Positions 52,623 through 60,913 of a stretch of 64,000 nt of DNA are shown here, one piece after another. The DNA lies in assembly GCF_000712975.1 (NCBI RefSeq), contig NZ_JHQL01000005.1:124001-188000 (forward strand), in the 5' to 3' direction. The translations under genes and the position numbers were made by a program. This DNA is from Vreelandella neptunia (GTDB taxonomy: Bacteria; Pseudomonadota; Gammaproteobacteria; Pseudomonadales; Halomonadaceae). The notes beneath the pieces were generated by a model that worked only from the letters and a program-made list of their open reading frames with translations, was not told where the DNA came from and ran no database searches. Position 1 is the first letter of the stretch, and each line of letters starts with the position of its first letter.

Positions 52623-53525
52623 CTAAAGAATGGCCTCTAACGCCTTATCGAGTGTCGGGTATTGAAAGGTAAACCCGGCCTCGATCAGACGTGCAGGTCG
52701 CATATCAGCCCCAGTCAGCAACAGCTGTGACATCTCTCCAAAGCCCGCTTTTAGTACGAAAGCGGGTACGGGGAAAACTGCCGGCCGGTGAAGCTGCTTA
52801 GCCAACGTTTTCGTGAACTCAGCATTTGTTACCGGATGCGGCGCACTGCCATTAAACGCGCCTGAAAGCGTTGATTCGTTCATCAAAAACATAATCGCTG
52901 CCACCAGATCGTCACGATGAATCCAGGGCATAAACTGTTTGCCGCTTCCAAAACGCCCACCGAGTCCGAGCTTGAATGGTGGCAGCATTTTCTGCAGCGT
53001 ACCGCCCCCTGCTTCAAGCACTAACCCAATACGCAGTATCGCTAAGCGAACGCCCATCGCCTCGATCGGTTTTGCCGCCGCTTCCCACTGCGCACAAAGA
53101 CGATGAGCGAACTCATCGTTTGGCGACGTTGTTTCATCCACCACCTTGTCGCCTTGATCTCCGTAATACCCCATCGCAGAGCCGCTAATCATCACGCTGG
53201 GTAACGCTTGTCCGTTAGCTTCCAGCTGCTCACAGAGCGTAATTAGCTGCTGAGTGCTGTCGACCCGAGAACGGATCAGTGTCTCTTTTTGGCTATCACT
53301 CCAGCGCTTTGCCGCAATTGACTCACCGGCAAGGTTAATCAACGCCTCCGGTGGCGTGTCCATAAATGCCTGGGCACTATCACGTATATCGCAGGCCTTA
53401 GGCAACCGATCACGCACTTGGTGGGGCGTTCGGGAAACGACTTGTACCTCGTGCCCTTGAGCGAGAAGTTGTTGGCAGAGTCGCTGGCCAACAAAGCCGC
53501 TACCTCCGGTGATTAATACCCGCAT
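52623..53525 (-). CDS. TIGR01777-family NAD(P)-dependent epimerase (SDR39U1/YfcH-like)
   Basis: This 300-residue extended SDR has the N-terminal Rossmann motif TGGSGFVGQRL (7-17) and the segment INLAGESIAAKRWSDSQKET typical of YfcH. MISGSAMGYYGDQGDK holds the YxxxD-like variant of the active site. The C-terminal DUF1731-type segment reads PARLIEAGFTFQYPTLDKAL. The reaction is not known for the family; in some bacteria it accompanies cell-division or sugar-nucleotide genes. An AGGAGTGACACC site precedes the ATG. It is divergent from the flavoprotein gene that follows. Confidence 0.88.
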   Translation of the reverse strand: MRVLITGGSGFVGQRLCQQLLAQGHEVQVVSRTPHQVRDRLPKACDIRDSAQAFMDTPPEALINLAGESIAAKRWSDSQKETLIRSRVDSTQQLITLCEQLEANGQALPSVMISGSAMGYYGDQGDKVVDETTSPNDEFAHRLCAQWEAAAKPIEAMGVRLAILRIGLVLEAGGGTLQKMLPPFKLGLGGRFGSGKQFMPWIHRDDLVAAIMFLMNESTLSGAFNGSAPHPVTNAEFTKTLAKQLHRPAVFPVPAFVLKAGFGEMSQLLLTGADMRPARLIEAGFTFQYPTLDKALEAIL

Positions 53526-53634
53526 GGTGTCACTCCTATGGCCTGACTGAGAGGGGTAGCGCGTGCCTGTGCCGACGTTAAACTGCCCTCTTGGGGATAA
53601 CCGCAGTTTAAATGATCATTGCATAGCGTTTTAT

Positions 53635-53651
53635 TGTACGATATCTATACA
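53635..53651 (+). promoter_or_regulatory. TGTACG/TATACA direct repeat, possible LitR-type operator
   Basis: TGTACG (53635-53640) and TATACA (53646-53651) stand in the same direction with 11-bp periodicity, about one helical turn, in the divergent gap before the renalase-like gene. They resemble the TRTACA half-sites recalled for LitR/PplR binding in Pseudomonas. Binding is not shown here; the identity as an operator is inference. Confidence 0.35.
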
Positions 53652-53702
53652 CAAGCACTACACCTTGATCATTACACATTTAATTAGCCGCTGCGAGTTC
53701 CT

Positions 53703-54767
53703 ATGTCTGAACGATTACCTGTGCCTTCAATGCTCTCTGATGCCCATACAGTAGCGATTATTGGTGCAGGTTTATCTGGCCTGGCCTGTGGTCACCAGCT
53801 TGCCAGTCAGGGAATCAATGTGACGCTATTTGATAAAGCACGCGGACCAGGCGGCCGTATGTCAAGTAAACAACGTCCTGGAGCGACACTAGACCTGGGC
53901 GCACAAGCTTTTACCACTCGCGATAAACGGTTTGCCGAAAAAGTCGCCGAGTGGCAAGCCGTCGGCTGCGTTGCTATTTGGCCAACGTTACGTTATCAGG
54001 CTAGCGCATCCGGCTGGCAAACACACAATGACGATCAGCTGCGTTACACCGGCGCACCACGCATGAGTGCCTTAACCCGTTACCTAGCCGATACGCTTAG
54101 TGCTCTTCCTAATGCAGCTATTACGCTTGAAACCCACATTACTGGGTTAGATAAAACGGCTGCTGGCTGGAAGTTACACGATAGCCACGGGGCAATACAT
54201 GGGCCTTTTGACCTGGTGGTTATTAGCGCTCCGCCGCCACAAGCCAACACATTATTAGCCGCGTGGGAACCAACATTAGCCGCTGCCTGCGAAGCAAAGC
54301 CACAACGAGGATGCTGGGCAGGTTGGGCTATTTTTGAAGAACCACTACCGACAATAGAAAAAGTGGCCTCGGCTTGGCATACCGTTCACACTCATCACCC
54401 TGCACTGCGGCTAGTGTCGCGCAATCACACTAAGCCAGGTCGTGAGCAACAGCCAGAAAGTATCAGCCTACTTGCCCAGTTAGACTGGAGCGATAACCAT
54501 ATCGAGAGTGACAACGACACCGTTGCCCAACAGCTGCTGGAAGCTTTCATGTCGCTGCTGCCAGAACAAACCGCACTGCCTAAGATCGTTGAGATAGGCG
54601 CGCATCGCTGGCGTTATGCCCAACCAGCCCAGGCAGGCCAACAATCATACTTGTACAGCACACGTGGATTAGCACTTTGCGGGGATAGCTTCAGGGGCAG
54701 TCGTGTAGAAGATGCTTGGTTATCTGGCGACGAATTAGGAAGAGCCCTATTAGGCCAGTCGGTCTAA
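53703..54767 (+). CDS. Renalase-like FAD-dependent oxidoreductase
   Basis: The 354-residue protein has an N-terminal dinucleotide-binding motif (IIGAGLSGLACGHQLA, about 19-34) followed by LFDKARGPGGRMSS, the pattern of renalase/amine-oxidase-type flavoproteins. The C-terminal FAD-contact segment ALCGDSFRGSRVEDAWLSG is typical of this group. The substrate is unknown; bacterial renalases oxidise aberrant dihydronicotinamide forms, and related proteins occur in light-regulated clusters. It lies 225 nt before the MerR gene on the same strand. The ribosome binding site is weak (GCGAG). Confidence 0.82.
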   Translation: MSERLPVPSMLSDAHTVAIIGAGLSGLACGHQLASQGINVTLFDKARGPGGRMSSKQRPGATLDLGAQAFTTRDKRFAEKVAEWQAVGCVAIWPTLRYQASASGWQTHNDDQLRYTGAPRMSALTRYLADTLSALPNAAITLETHITGLDKTAAGWKLHDSHGAIHGPFDLVVISAPPPQANTLLAAWEPTLAAACEAKPQRGCWAGWAIFEEPLPTIEKVASAWHTVHTHHPALRLVSRNHTKPGREQQPESISLLAQLDWSDNHIESDNDTVAQQLLEAFMSLLPEQTALPKIVEIGAHRWRYAQPAQAGQQSYLYSTRGLALCGDSFRGSRVEDAWLSGDELGRALLGQSV

Positions 54768-54810
54768 AATTAGAAAGAAAGCTTAACGTTTATGAGCACG
54801 TGGGAAAGGT

Positions 54811-54850
54811 TGTACCCAGAAGCCACAAGTTGTACAAAGGTGGCTATAAT
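54811..54850 (+). promoter_or_regulatory. Promoter of the MerR/LitR-like gene with TGTAC direct repeats
   Basis: A perfect -10 TATAAT (54845-54850) has a poor -35 (GCCACA at 54822-54827, 17-bp spacer). Two direct repeats TTGTAC stand at 54810-54815 and 54830-54835, 20 bp apart, on both sides of the -35; the second lies inside the spacer and reads TGTACA. This is the layout expected for an operator occupied by a MerR/LitR-type regulator. About 140 nt of leader follow. Confidence 0.5.
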
Positions 54851-54960
54851 AGCGTGACGCTATCTACATGATTAATACTACATGCTTAGTAGCTTCCCAA
54901 CTATGTGGCAGATCGCCGGTTAGGCGCTGATACAACGCCACGGTAATTATTGACAGACCC

Positions 54961-54978
54961 CTGCAGCAATTGCTGCAG
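54961..54978. repeat. 18-bp perfect palindrome in the merR-like leader
   Basis: CTGCAGCAATTGCTGCAG is fully self-complementary and lies 15 bp before the start codon region. In RNA it could form a short-looped hairpin close to the ribosome binding site AAGAGG; in DNA it could be a dimer binding site. Confidence 0.7.
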
Positions 54979-54992
54979 GCAACCAAGAGGCA

Positions 54993-55922
54993 ATGGCGCC
55001 CATGAGTAATAAGGCGACCCACCCACCCGACACCCCACTTTATCCTATCAGGGAAGTTTCCCGTTTAACGGGTGTTAACTCGGTCACACTACGTGCCTGG
55101 GAGCGTCGCTACGGTTTAATCCGCCCACAGCGCACCCCAAAGGGACATCGGTTATATGCGCAAGATGATATCACCCGTATTGAGCGAATTTTACAATGGC
55201 TGAACCGCGGTGTACCGGTTAGCCAGGTAGCCGATTTACTTGATCAACCAGAAACCGTGGAAACGCCCACCCAGGATGCAGGCGACTGGGCCAGCCAACG
55301 TCAACAGCTTCAACTAACCATTGAAGCGGTTGATCTCCCAAAATTGGAGACGCTTTATCATCAAAGCTTAGCGTTATATCCATTAAGTGTTGCTATTAAC
55401 GAACTTTGGCAGCCGGTGATTCTATCGCTGGAGGCCAAATGGGCAGACCAGCCTGATGAGCTTGTGCGCCGCACCTTTGAGGCTTTTTTGCGGAGCCAGG
55501 TAGGCATCCGCTTGCATTATGCTAATCAGGCAACGCGCGGGCCGCTCATTTTGTTAAGCGCCATGCCCGAAGACCCCGGCCTATTGTGGGTGTTGATGTG
55601 TGCATTAATGGCTAGCGAACAAGGCTATCGCGTACAAATGTTTGATCGTTCGTTGGCGCTGAAGGAACTACCTAACGCGGTGTCTCGACTGCACTCATCA
55701 ATGGTATTACTTTCCAGCGGCCAGCGTGAAAGCGATGACTACATTCGCCAAACACTTCCCAAGGCAGCAGAAACGTTAAATGTGCCGATTGGCGTTTGCG
55801 GTGAAGTAGCAAAGCTCAGAGAGAACGACTTACGTGACGGCCCTGTACATATGCTGGGCGATGATTTACCGCAAGCCATCGCACGGCTTCGCCCCCTGCT
55901 TCGCGAGTCGGGGATCCTTTGA
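54993..55922 (+). CDS. MerR-family regulator of LitR/CarH type lacking cobalamin ligands (class II-like)
   Basis: The 309-residue protein has a MerR winged helix (about 16-86: IREVSRLTGVNSVTLRAWER) followed by a domain with the helical-bundle and Rossmann plan of LitR/CarH. In CarH, Trp131, His132, Glu141 and His142 surround adenosylcobalamin and His177 ligates cobalt. Here the aligned tryptophan is Trp150, but the next positions are Ala151, Arg160 and Thr161, and the segment that should carry the ligand histidine reads MPEDPGLLWVLM (191-202) without histidine. So cobalamin binding is unlikely. This fits class II LitR (PplR of Pseudomonas putida), which responds to light through LOV proteins. 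Neighbouring phrB supports a light role. Start is uncertain: ATG at 54993 or 55002. Confidence 0.85.
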   Translation: MAPMSNKATHPPDTPLYPIREVSRLTGVNSVTLRAWERRYGLIRPQRTPKGHRLYAQDDITRIERILQWLNRGVPVSQVADLLDQPETVETPTQDAGDWASQRQQLQLTIEAVDLPKLETLYHQSLALYPLSVAINELWQPVILSLEAKWADQPDELVRRTFEAFLRSQVGIRLHYANQATRGPLILLSAMPEDPGLLWVLMCALMASEQGYRVQMFDRSLALKELPNAVSRLHSSMVLLSSGQRESDDYIRQTLPKAAETLNVPIGVCGEVAKLRENDLRDGPVHMLGDDLPQAIARLRPLLRESGIL

Positions 55923-55987
55923 GGCATTGCCCTTTTGAACACCGAAGATTGAGCGCTATTGAATATCACCGCGGGTAAGGATATAGC

Positions 55988-57400
55988 ATGAATTTGCAGC
56001 TTGTTTGGCTGCGTAGTGACTTACGCATTCACGATAACTCCGCGCTTGCCGCTGCTGCTGCCAAAGGCCCCGTGGTAGCCGTATTCCTGCGCAGCGTAGC
56101 TCAGTGGCAAGAACATGGACATGGTGCTAACAAACTCGACTTCTGGTCTCGCGGCGTAGCTGCGGTTAAAGCATCGCTGAATGGGCTGAACATTCCACTC
56201 CTACACCGCGACATCGACCATTACGATGAAGCGGCTAGCATACTAGTGGATATCGCCCGCACGTATCAGATAACCCAGCTTCATTTTAATTACGAATATG
56301 CATTGAATGAGCAGCGCCGCGATCATGCTGTGCTTGAGGCGTTTGAAAAAGAAGGGATAACCGCCCAAGGCCACCACGATGCCGTTGCTTTTGCACCTGG
56401 CAGCTTGCTAACGGGAAAAGGCGACTATTACGGCGTATTTACTCCGTTCTCAAAAGCGTGGCATAAGCAGGTGACTGCGGAACAACTAGCGCTTCGCGAC
56501 ACGCCGAAGGTGCAATCGCCACTAGAGATTGACAGCGACTCACTTCCCGCACTGCCTAATCTTGACGATACTGCCGTGGATGGCCGCTTATGGCCGGCTG
56601 GCGAAAATGCGGCTAGCGACAATCTTGAACGCTTTTTACGCTTTCGCGGTCGGCACTATCAGCAGCAGCGGGACTTCCCTAAGGTACGCGGCACCAGTGA
56701 ACTTTCACCCTATCTGGCACTAGGCATGATCTCTCACCGCCAATGTCTCCAGGCAGTGATGAGCGAAAATGGGGGACATTTAGCTGACGGTGATGCCGGA
56801 CTGACAACATGGGTCAATGAACTTATTTGGCGTGAGTTTTATCAACATGTTGCAGTAGGTTTCCCCCAAGTTTGCCGCTATCAGCCATTTCAGGAGCACA
56901 CCAAGCAGCTTCGTTGGCGTGACGACGACAAAGGCTTTAATGCATGGTGTGAAGGCCGCACCGGCTATCCAATTGTGGATGCGGCCATGCGCCAACTAGT
57001 GACCACAGGCTGGATGCACAACCGCCTGCGCATGATCACCGCAATGTTTTTAAGTAAGCACCTACTGATCGACTGGCGACATGGTGAAGCATTTTTTATG
57101 CGCCACTTGGTCGATGGTGAGTTTTGCGCGAATAACGGTGGCTGGCAGTGGGCGGCATCAACGGGCACGGATGCAGCGCCTTACTTCCGGATTTTTAACC
57201 CTACTACCCAGTCAACGCGCTTTGATCCGGATGGCGAATTTATTGCCCACTGGTTGCCAACTCTTAGCGCATTGCCTGCTAAAGCGCGCCATGCGCCGCC
57301 TCAGGATATGCTAAATCCAACGGACTACCCACCGCCTATCGTTGATCATAAAGCTGCGCGCCAGCGTGCTTTGGATGCCTTTAAAGCGCTAACTAAATAG
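55988..57400 (+). CDS. phrB: Deoxyribodipyrimidine photolyase
   Basis: PhrB repairs cyclobutane pyrimidine dimers with blue-light energy. The 470-residue length equals E. coli PhrB (472). The N-terminal antenna domain begins MNLQLVWLRSDLRIHDNSAL. The C-terminal FAD domain contains GTSELSPYLALGMISHRQC, WVNELIWREFYQHV, GRTGYPIVDAAMRQL and NNGGWQWAASTGTDAAPYFR, all class I CPD photolyase hallmarks. The gene starts 65 nt after the MerR-like gene and is probably co-transcribed with it. AAGGA stands eight bases before the ATG. Confidence 0.96.
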   Translation: MNLQLVWLRSDLRIHDNSALAAAAAKGPVVAVFLRSVAQWQEHGHGANKLDFWSRGVAAVKASLNGLNIPLLHRDIDHYDEAASILVDIARTYQITQLHFNYEYALNEQRRDHAVLEAFEKEGITAQGHHDAVAFAPGSLLTGKGDYYGVFTPFSKAWHKQVTAEQLALRDTPKVQSPLEIDSDSLPALPNLDDTAVDGRLWPAGENAASDNLERFLRFRGRHYQQQRDFPKVRGTSELSPYLALGMISHRQCLQAVMSENGGHLADGDAGLTTWVNELIWREFYQHVAVGFPQVCRYQPFQEHTKQLRWRDDDKGFNAWCEGRTGYPIVDAAMRQLVTTGWMHNRLRMITAMFLSKHLLIDWRHGEAFFMRHLVDGEFCANNGGWQWAASTGTDAAPYFRIFNPTTQSTRFDPDGEFIAHWLPTLSALPAKARHAPPQDMLNPTDYPPPIVDHKAARQRALDAFKALTK

Positions 57401-57412
57401 CTACTCTACTTT

Positions 57413-57440
57413 TTGCATCGTCTGCGCAGCAGCGATGCAA
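57413..57440. repeat. Inverted repeat between phrB and the NTF2-like gene
   Basis: TTGCATCG (57413-57420) and CGATGCAA (57433-57440) are perfect arms; CTGC/GCAG (57422-57425 with 57429-57432) continues the stem with one bulged T and a 3-nt loop. No T-run follows on the plus strand, so termination is unlikely. It could stabilise phrB mRNA or bind a regulator. Confidence 0.7.
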
Positions 57441-57526
57441 ATTGACTGTCATCCCTCTCACTCTTTAAACGTTCTTTTTACCTCCTCTTTATTTTTCAAG
57501 TTGCTTAACCACCAAAGGATCGCGTA

Positions 57527-57958
57527 ATGCCTAACGACCAAGCTTTGGCGAATTTTTGCGCCTTCTTCAATAAACTAGACAACACCTGTACAGAAAAACT
57601 ATACGAGGTATATACTGAAGAAATTGTTTTCAACGATCCACTGCACCACATTGAAGGGCGAGCGGCACTCGAGCGCTATTTCGCAACGATGTATGAAAAC
57701 GTCGAACGCTGCCAATTCACCTATCACATGCAGCAGCAACAGGCTAACCAAGCGTTTGTAACGTGGACAATGGAGTTTGTTCATCCACGCCTGGCCCACG
57801 GTAACCCTATCCGTGTTGCCGGGTGCAGCGCGCTAACATTTGCAGACGATGGAAGAGTATCGCGGCATCGTGACTACTTTGATGCAGGGGCGATGTTATA
57901 CGAACACTTACCATTGATGGGACGCGCCATACGCTGGCTGAAACGGCGCCTTGGCTAA
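57527..57958 (+). CDS. SnoaL/NTF2-like protein
   Basis: This 143-residue protein has the cone-shaped SnoaL_2/NTF2-like fold pattern, with KLYEVYTEEIVFNDPLHHIE near the N-terminus, GRAALERYFATMYENV and the conserved end FADDGRVSRHRDYFDAGAML. No catalytic residues can be assigned. Proteins of this group sit next to SDR, COG2907 and CFA-type genes in light or singlet-oxygen regulons of other proteobacteria. It starts 126 nt after phrB (CAAAGGATCGCGTA before the ATG) and lies 59 nt before the SDR start. Confidence 0.82.
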   Translation: MPNDQALANFCAFFNKLDNTCTEKLYEVYTEEIVFNDPLHHIEGRAALERYFATMYENVERCQFTYHMQQQQANQAFVTWTMEFVHPRLAHGNPIRVAGCSALTFADDGRVSRHRDYFDAGAMLYEHLPLMGRAIRWLKRRLG

Positions 57959-58017
57959 CCCTTGACCCGTCATCAGCACGCAGGTTGCGTGCTAACAGGC
58001 CGCCACAGGAGAACACG

Positions 58018-58803
58018 ATGAGCACATGGAAAACGCCCCAACGCATTTGGCTAACAGGGGCTACGTCAGGCATTGGCGAAGCGCTTGCCAAAAAGCTCAT
58101 CGCCCAAGGTCACCACGTCGTGCTTAGCGCTCGTAACCAAGCAGCGTTAGACAGCTTGTGTGCAGGCCACTCCAATGCTTATTCGCTACCCCTTGACGTA
58201 AGCGATCGCCAAGCAGTGATTGCAGCGGGTGAGCAGATCAACACTTGGCTCGGCGCACTGGATGTTGCGCTGTTCAATGCAGGCACCTGCGAATACCTCG
58301 ATGCTCAGCATTTTGACATGGAACTGATTGAGCGAGTCTTTACGCCTAATTTGTTTGGCACCCTCTATGGCGTCGAAGCGGCACTGCCGCTATTGAGAGC
58401 TGCCCGTAAAGAAGGTAAACCAGCTCGCCTTGCCGCCACCTCCAGTGCCTCTGCCTATTTGCCACTGCCTCGTGCAGAGGCTTATGGCGCTTCAAAAGCA
58501 GCTATCAGCTACTTTTTGGAATCATTACGCCTTGACCTTGATCAAGAAGGCATTGACGTTAGCTTGATTCACCCCGGCTTTGTGAAGACACCCTTAACTG
58601 ATCGTAATGATTTCCCTATGCCCATGCAGGTCACCGCCGATCAGGCCGCTGATGCGATCATTGCGGGCCTCGTTAAAGGGCGACTAGATATACACTTTCC
58701 ACGCCGTTTTACCTATCTCGTGAAATGTTTAGGAATTTTACCGCCTGCGCTGCGTCGTCACATAGGTCTACGCATGACAAGGCGTCAAGAGGAGCAACAA
58801 TGA
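58018..58803 (+). CDS. Short-chain dehydrogenase/reductase
   Basis: This is a classical SDR of 261 residues with the TGATSGIGEAL cofactor motif (about 14-24), NAG in the LFNAGTCE segment near 88-95, and the catalytic Ser and YGASK (YxxxK, about 157-161). Substrate unknown; in this context a lipid or flavin-related substrate is possible. The start at 58018 has AGGAG seven bases upstream; a longer frame from 57985 is not supported. Its stop overlaps the next start by 4 nt (ATGA). Confidence 0.9.
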   Translation: MSTWKTPQRIWLTGATSGIGEALAKKLIAQGHHVVLSARNQAALDSLCAGHSNAYSLPLDVSDRQAVIAAGEQINTWLGALDVALFNAGTCEYLDAQHFDMELIERVFTPNLFGTLYGVEAALPLLRAARKEGKPARLAATSSASAYLPLPRAEAYGASKAAISYFLESLRLDLDQEGIDVSLIHPGFVKTPLTDRNDFPMPMQVTADQAADAIIAGLVKGRLDIHFPRRFTYLVKCLGILPPALRRHIGLRMTRRQEEQQ

Positions 58804-60152
58804 GCGGCATGGCGTCACAACGCATCGCAATTATTGGTAGTGGCATTAGCGGTATGGCTGCCGGGTGGTACCTATCGTCACAGCATGAAGTCACTCTGTT
58901 TGAAGCAGACGAGCGTCTTGGCGGCCACACAGCCACCATGGATGTTGAGGTTGGCGGCAACACTTACGCCATCGATACCGGTTTTATTGTTTTCAATGAT
59001 TGGACCTACCCCCACTTCCAGCGCTTACTAGAAACCCTTGGTGTGCCGAGTCAGGCCACTGAAATGAGTTTTTCAGTGCACGAAACCGATGTCGACTTTG
59101 AATACAACGGTCATACATTAGGGTCACTATTTGCTCAGCGGCGTAATTTACTTAGTCCCGCATTTTATCGTCTATTGCGGGATATTTTACGTTTCAATAA
59201 ACAGGCAACCGCTGATTTAGAGAGCCAGCGGTTAGCAAATGATATGACGCTAGGCGAGTATCTTGACCAAAATGGTTACGGTGATGCCTTTCAACGGCGC
59301 TATCTATTGCCCATGGGGGCGGCGATTTGGTCAGCTAGTATCGGTGATTTACGCGCCTTCCCACTGACGTTTTTTGTGCGTTTTTTCCGTAACCATGGGC
59401 TGCTATCGGTGAATCACCGCCCACAGTGGTACACCCTAATTGGCGGTTCGAAACGCTACATTCCTAGTATGACGGCGCCTTATGCAGCGCGTATTCATCT
59501 CAACACGCCTGTCACTCAGATTACACGCAGCGACACGGGCGTGATGATTACCACAGCGCAAGGCACTCAACGCTTTGATCAGGTGGTACTAGCATGCCAT
59601 GCCGACCAAGCACTGGCGATGCTCGGCGACCCGACACCCGCCGAGCAAGACATCCTCGCCGCCATGCCTTATCAGGATAACGAGGTCGTACTGCATACCG
59701 ACACAACGCTGCTGCCACGGCGCAAGCGCGCCTGGGCAAGCTGGAACTACCGGCTCGATGGGCGCGGCTCAGAAGAGCGTGTCTCTGTCACTTACGACAT
59801 GAACATCCTGCAGCGTTTGACATCCGATACCACATTTTGCGTCACCCTCAATGATTCCGACAGCATTGATCCTGCCAAGGTGTTAGGCCGCTATACTTAT
59901 GCCCATCCCCAGTTCACCCTAGCAGGTCAAGCGGCACAAGCGCGTCATAGCGAGATTTCGTCGGCCGCGCGTCGTACTCACTTCTGCGGCGCTTACTGGC
60001 GCAATGGCTTTCACGAAGATGGGGTATGGAGCGCACTGCGGGTTGCTCAAGCATTAGGGTGTGATGAAGCAGCCGCGCCACCCTCAACGCCCACGTCGCT
60101 ACCGGCCCATGACCTTATGCCTGCCAACGGCGTAGGGGAGGGGCTAGGATGA
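58800..60152 (+). CDS. COG2907-type NAD/FAD-binding flavoprotein (amine oxidase-like)
   Basis: The 450-residue flavoprotein has the N-terminal motif IAIIGSGISGMAAGWYLSSQ (about 9-28) and LFEADERLGGHTATMDVE, the pattern of COG2907 predicted amine oxidases. These are often fused to or next to CFA synthase and DUF1365. Related Rhodobacter proteins are reported to act in furan fatty acid synthesis as methyl fatty acid desaturases (recalled; not checked here). I chose the ATG at 58800, with GAGGAG five bases upstream, which overlaps the SDR stop by 4 nt. The stop overlaps the DUF1365 start by 4 nt. Confidence 0.9.
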   Translation: MSGMASQRIAIIGSGISGMAAGWYLSSQHEVTLFEADERLGGHTATMDVEVGGNTYAIDTGFIVFNDWTYPHFQRLLETLGVPSQATEMSFSVHETDVDFEYNGHTLGSLFAQRRNLLSPAFYRLLRDILRFNKQATADLESQRLANDMTLGEYLDQNGYGDAFQRRYLLPMGAAIWSASIGDLRAFPLTFFVRFFRNHGLLSVNHRPQWYTLIGGSKRYIPSMTAPYAARIHLNTPVTQITRSDTGVMITTAQGTQRFDQVVLACHADQALAMLGDPTPAEQDILAAMPYQDNEVVLHTDTTLLPRRKRAWASWNYRLDGRGSEERVSVTYDMNILQRLTSDTTFCVTLNDSDSIDPAKVLGRYTYAHPQFTLAGQAAQARHSEISSAARRTHFCGAYWRNGFHEDGVWSALRVAQALGCDEAAAPPSTPTSLPAHDLMPANGVGEGLG

Positions 60153-60913
60153 TTGCTGCACCTCGCTCGCGTATTTATCGCGGCACGCTACGTCATCGTC
60201 GCTTTACACCGAAAGCGCACGCGTTTAGCTACCGCATGTGGATGGTATGGCTTGACCTCGATGAGTTGCCAACACTGTTTGATAATGTGCCTTGCTTTAG
60301 CGCTCGAAGGCCCGCCCTAGCGCGTTTTAGGCGCGAGGATTATCTCGGCCCTACCGACAAGCCATTACGTACCGCAGTTCGTGAGGAGCTGATTCGTCAG
60401 CTAGGTAGTGCACCTGATGGCAAGATTTACGTACTCACCCAGTTACGTACTTTTGGCACTGTCTTCAATCCCGTTTCGATGTACTACGCCTACGACCATG
60501 TAGGCAGACTAGCGGCTGTCGTTGGTGAAGTTACCAATATGCCCTGGAAGGAACGTATTTGCTATGCCTGCCAGGTCGACACGGCTCGGCATAGCCACCA
60601 TGCAAGCTTTGATAAAGCCATGCATGTTTCGCCGTTTAATCCCATGGAAATGACCTATCGCTGGAAGTTCAACTCACCCAGCGACCAGCTCTATCTTCAC
60701 ATGGAAAACTGGCAAAGCGGGCAACGTCATTTCGATGCCACGCTTACCCTTGAAGCAGCGCCCGCCACACGTCGCGTTTTATTAGCAACACTCGCACGGC
60801 AACCCTGGATGAGCCTTAAAACAGTCGCGGGAATTCATTTTGAAGCGTTTCGCCTTTGGCTTAAGCGCGTCCCCGTTTATAACCACCCTAAGCGCAAGGA
60901 GACTTCAAAATGA
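60149..60913 (+). CDS. DUF1365 family protein
   Basis: The 254-residue protein begins with the family pattern IYRGTLRHRRFTPKAHAFSY (about 8-27) and contains FGTVFNPVSMYYAYD near 107 and NMPWKERICYACQVD near 132. The biochemical function is not established. It occurs almost always between a COG2907 flavoprotein and a CFA-type methyltransferase, as here, and is linked to unusual fatty acid formation. Both ends overlap their neighbours by 4 nt, so it is translated as part of a coupled set. Confidence 0.92.
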   Translation: MIAAPRSRIYRGTLRHRRFTPKAHAFSYRMWMVWLDLDELPTLFDNVPCFSARRPALARFRREDYLGPTDKPLRTAVREELIRQLGSAPDGKIYVLTQLRTFGTVFNPVSMYYAYDHVGRLAAVVGEVTNMPWKERICYACQVDTARHSHHASFDKAMHVSPFNPMEMTYRWKFNSPSDQLYLHMENWQSGQRHFDATLTLEAAPATRRVLLATLARQPWMSLKTVAGIHFEAFRLWLKRVPVYNHPKRKETSK

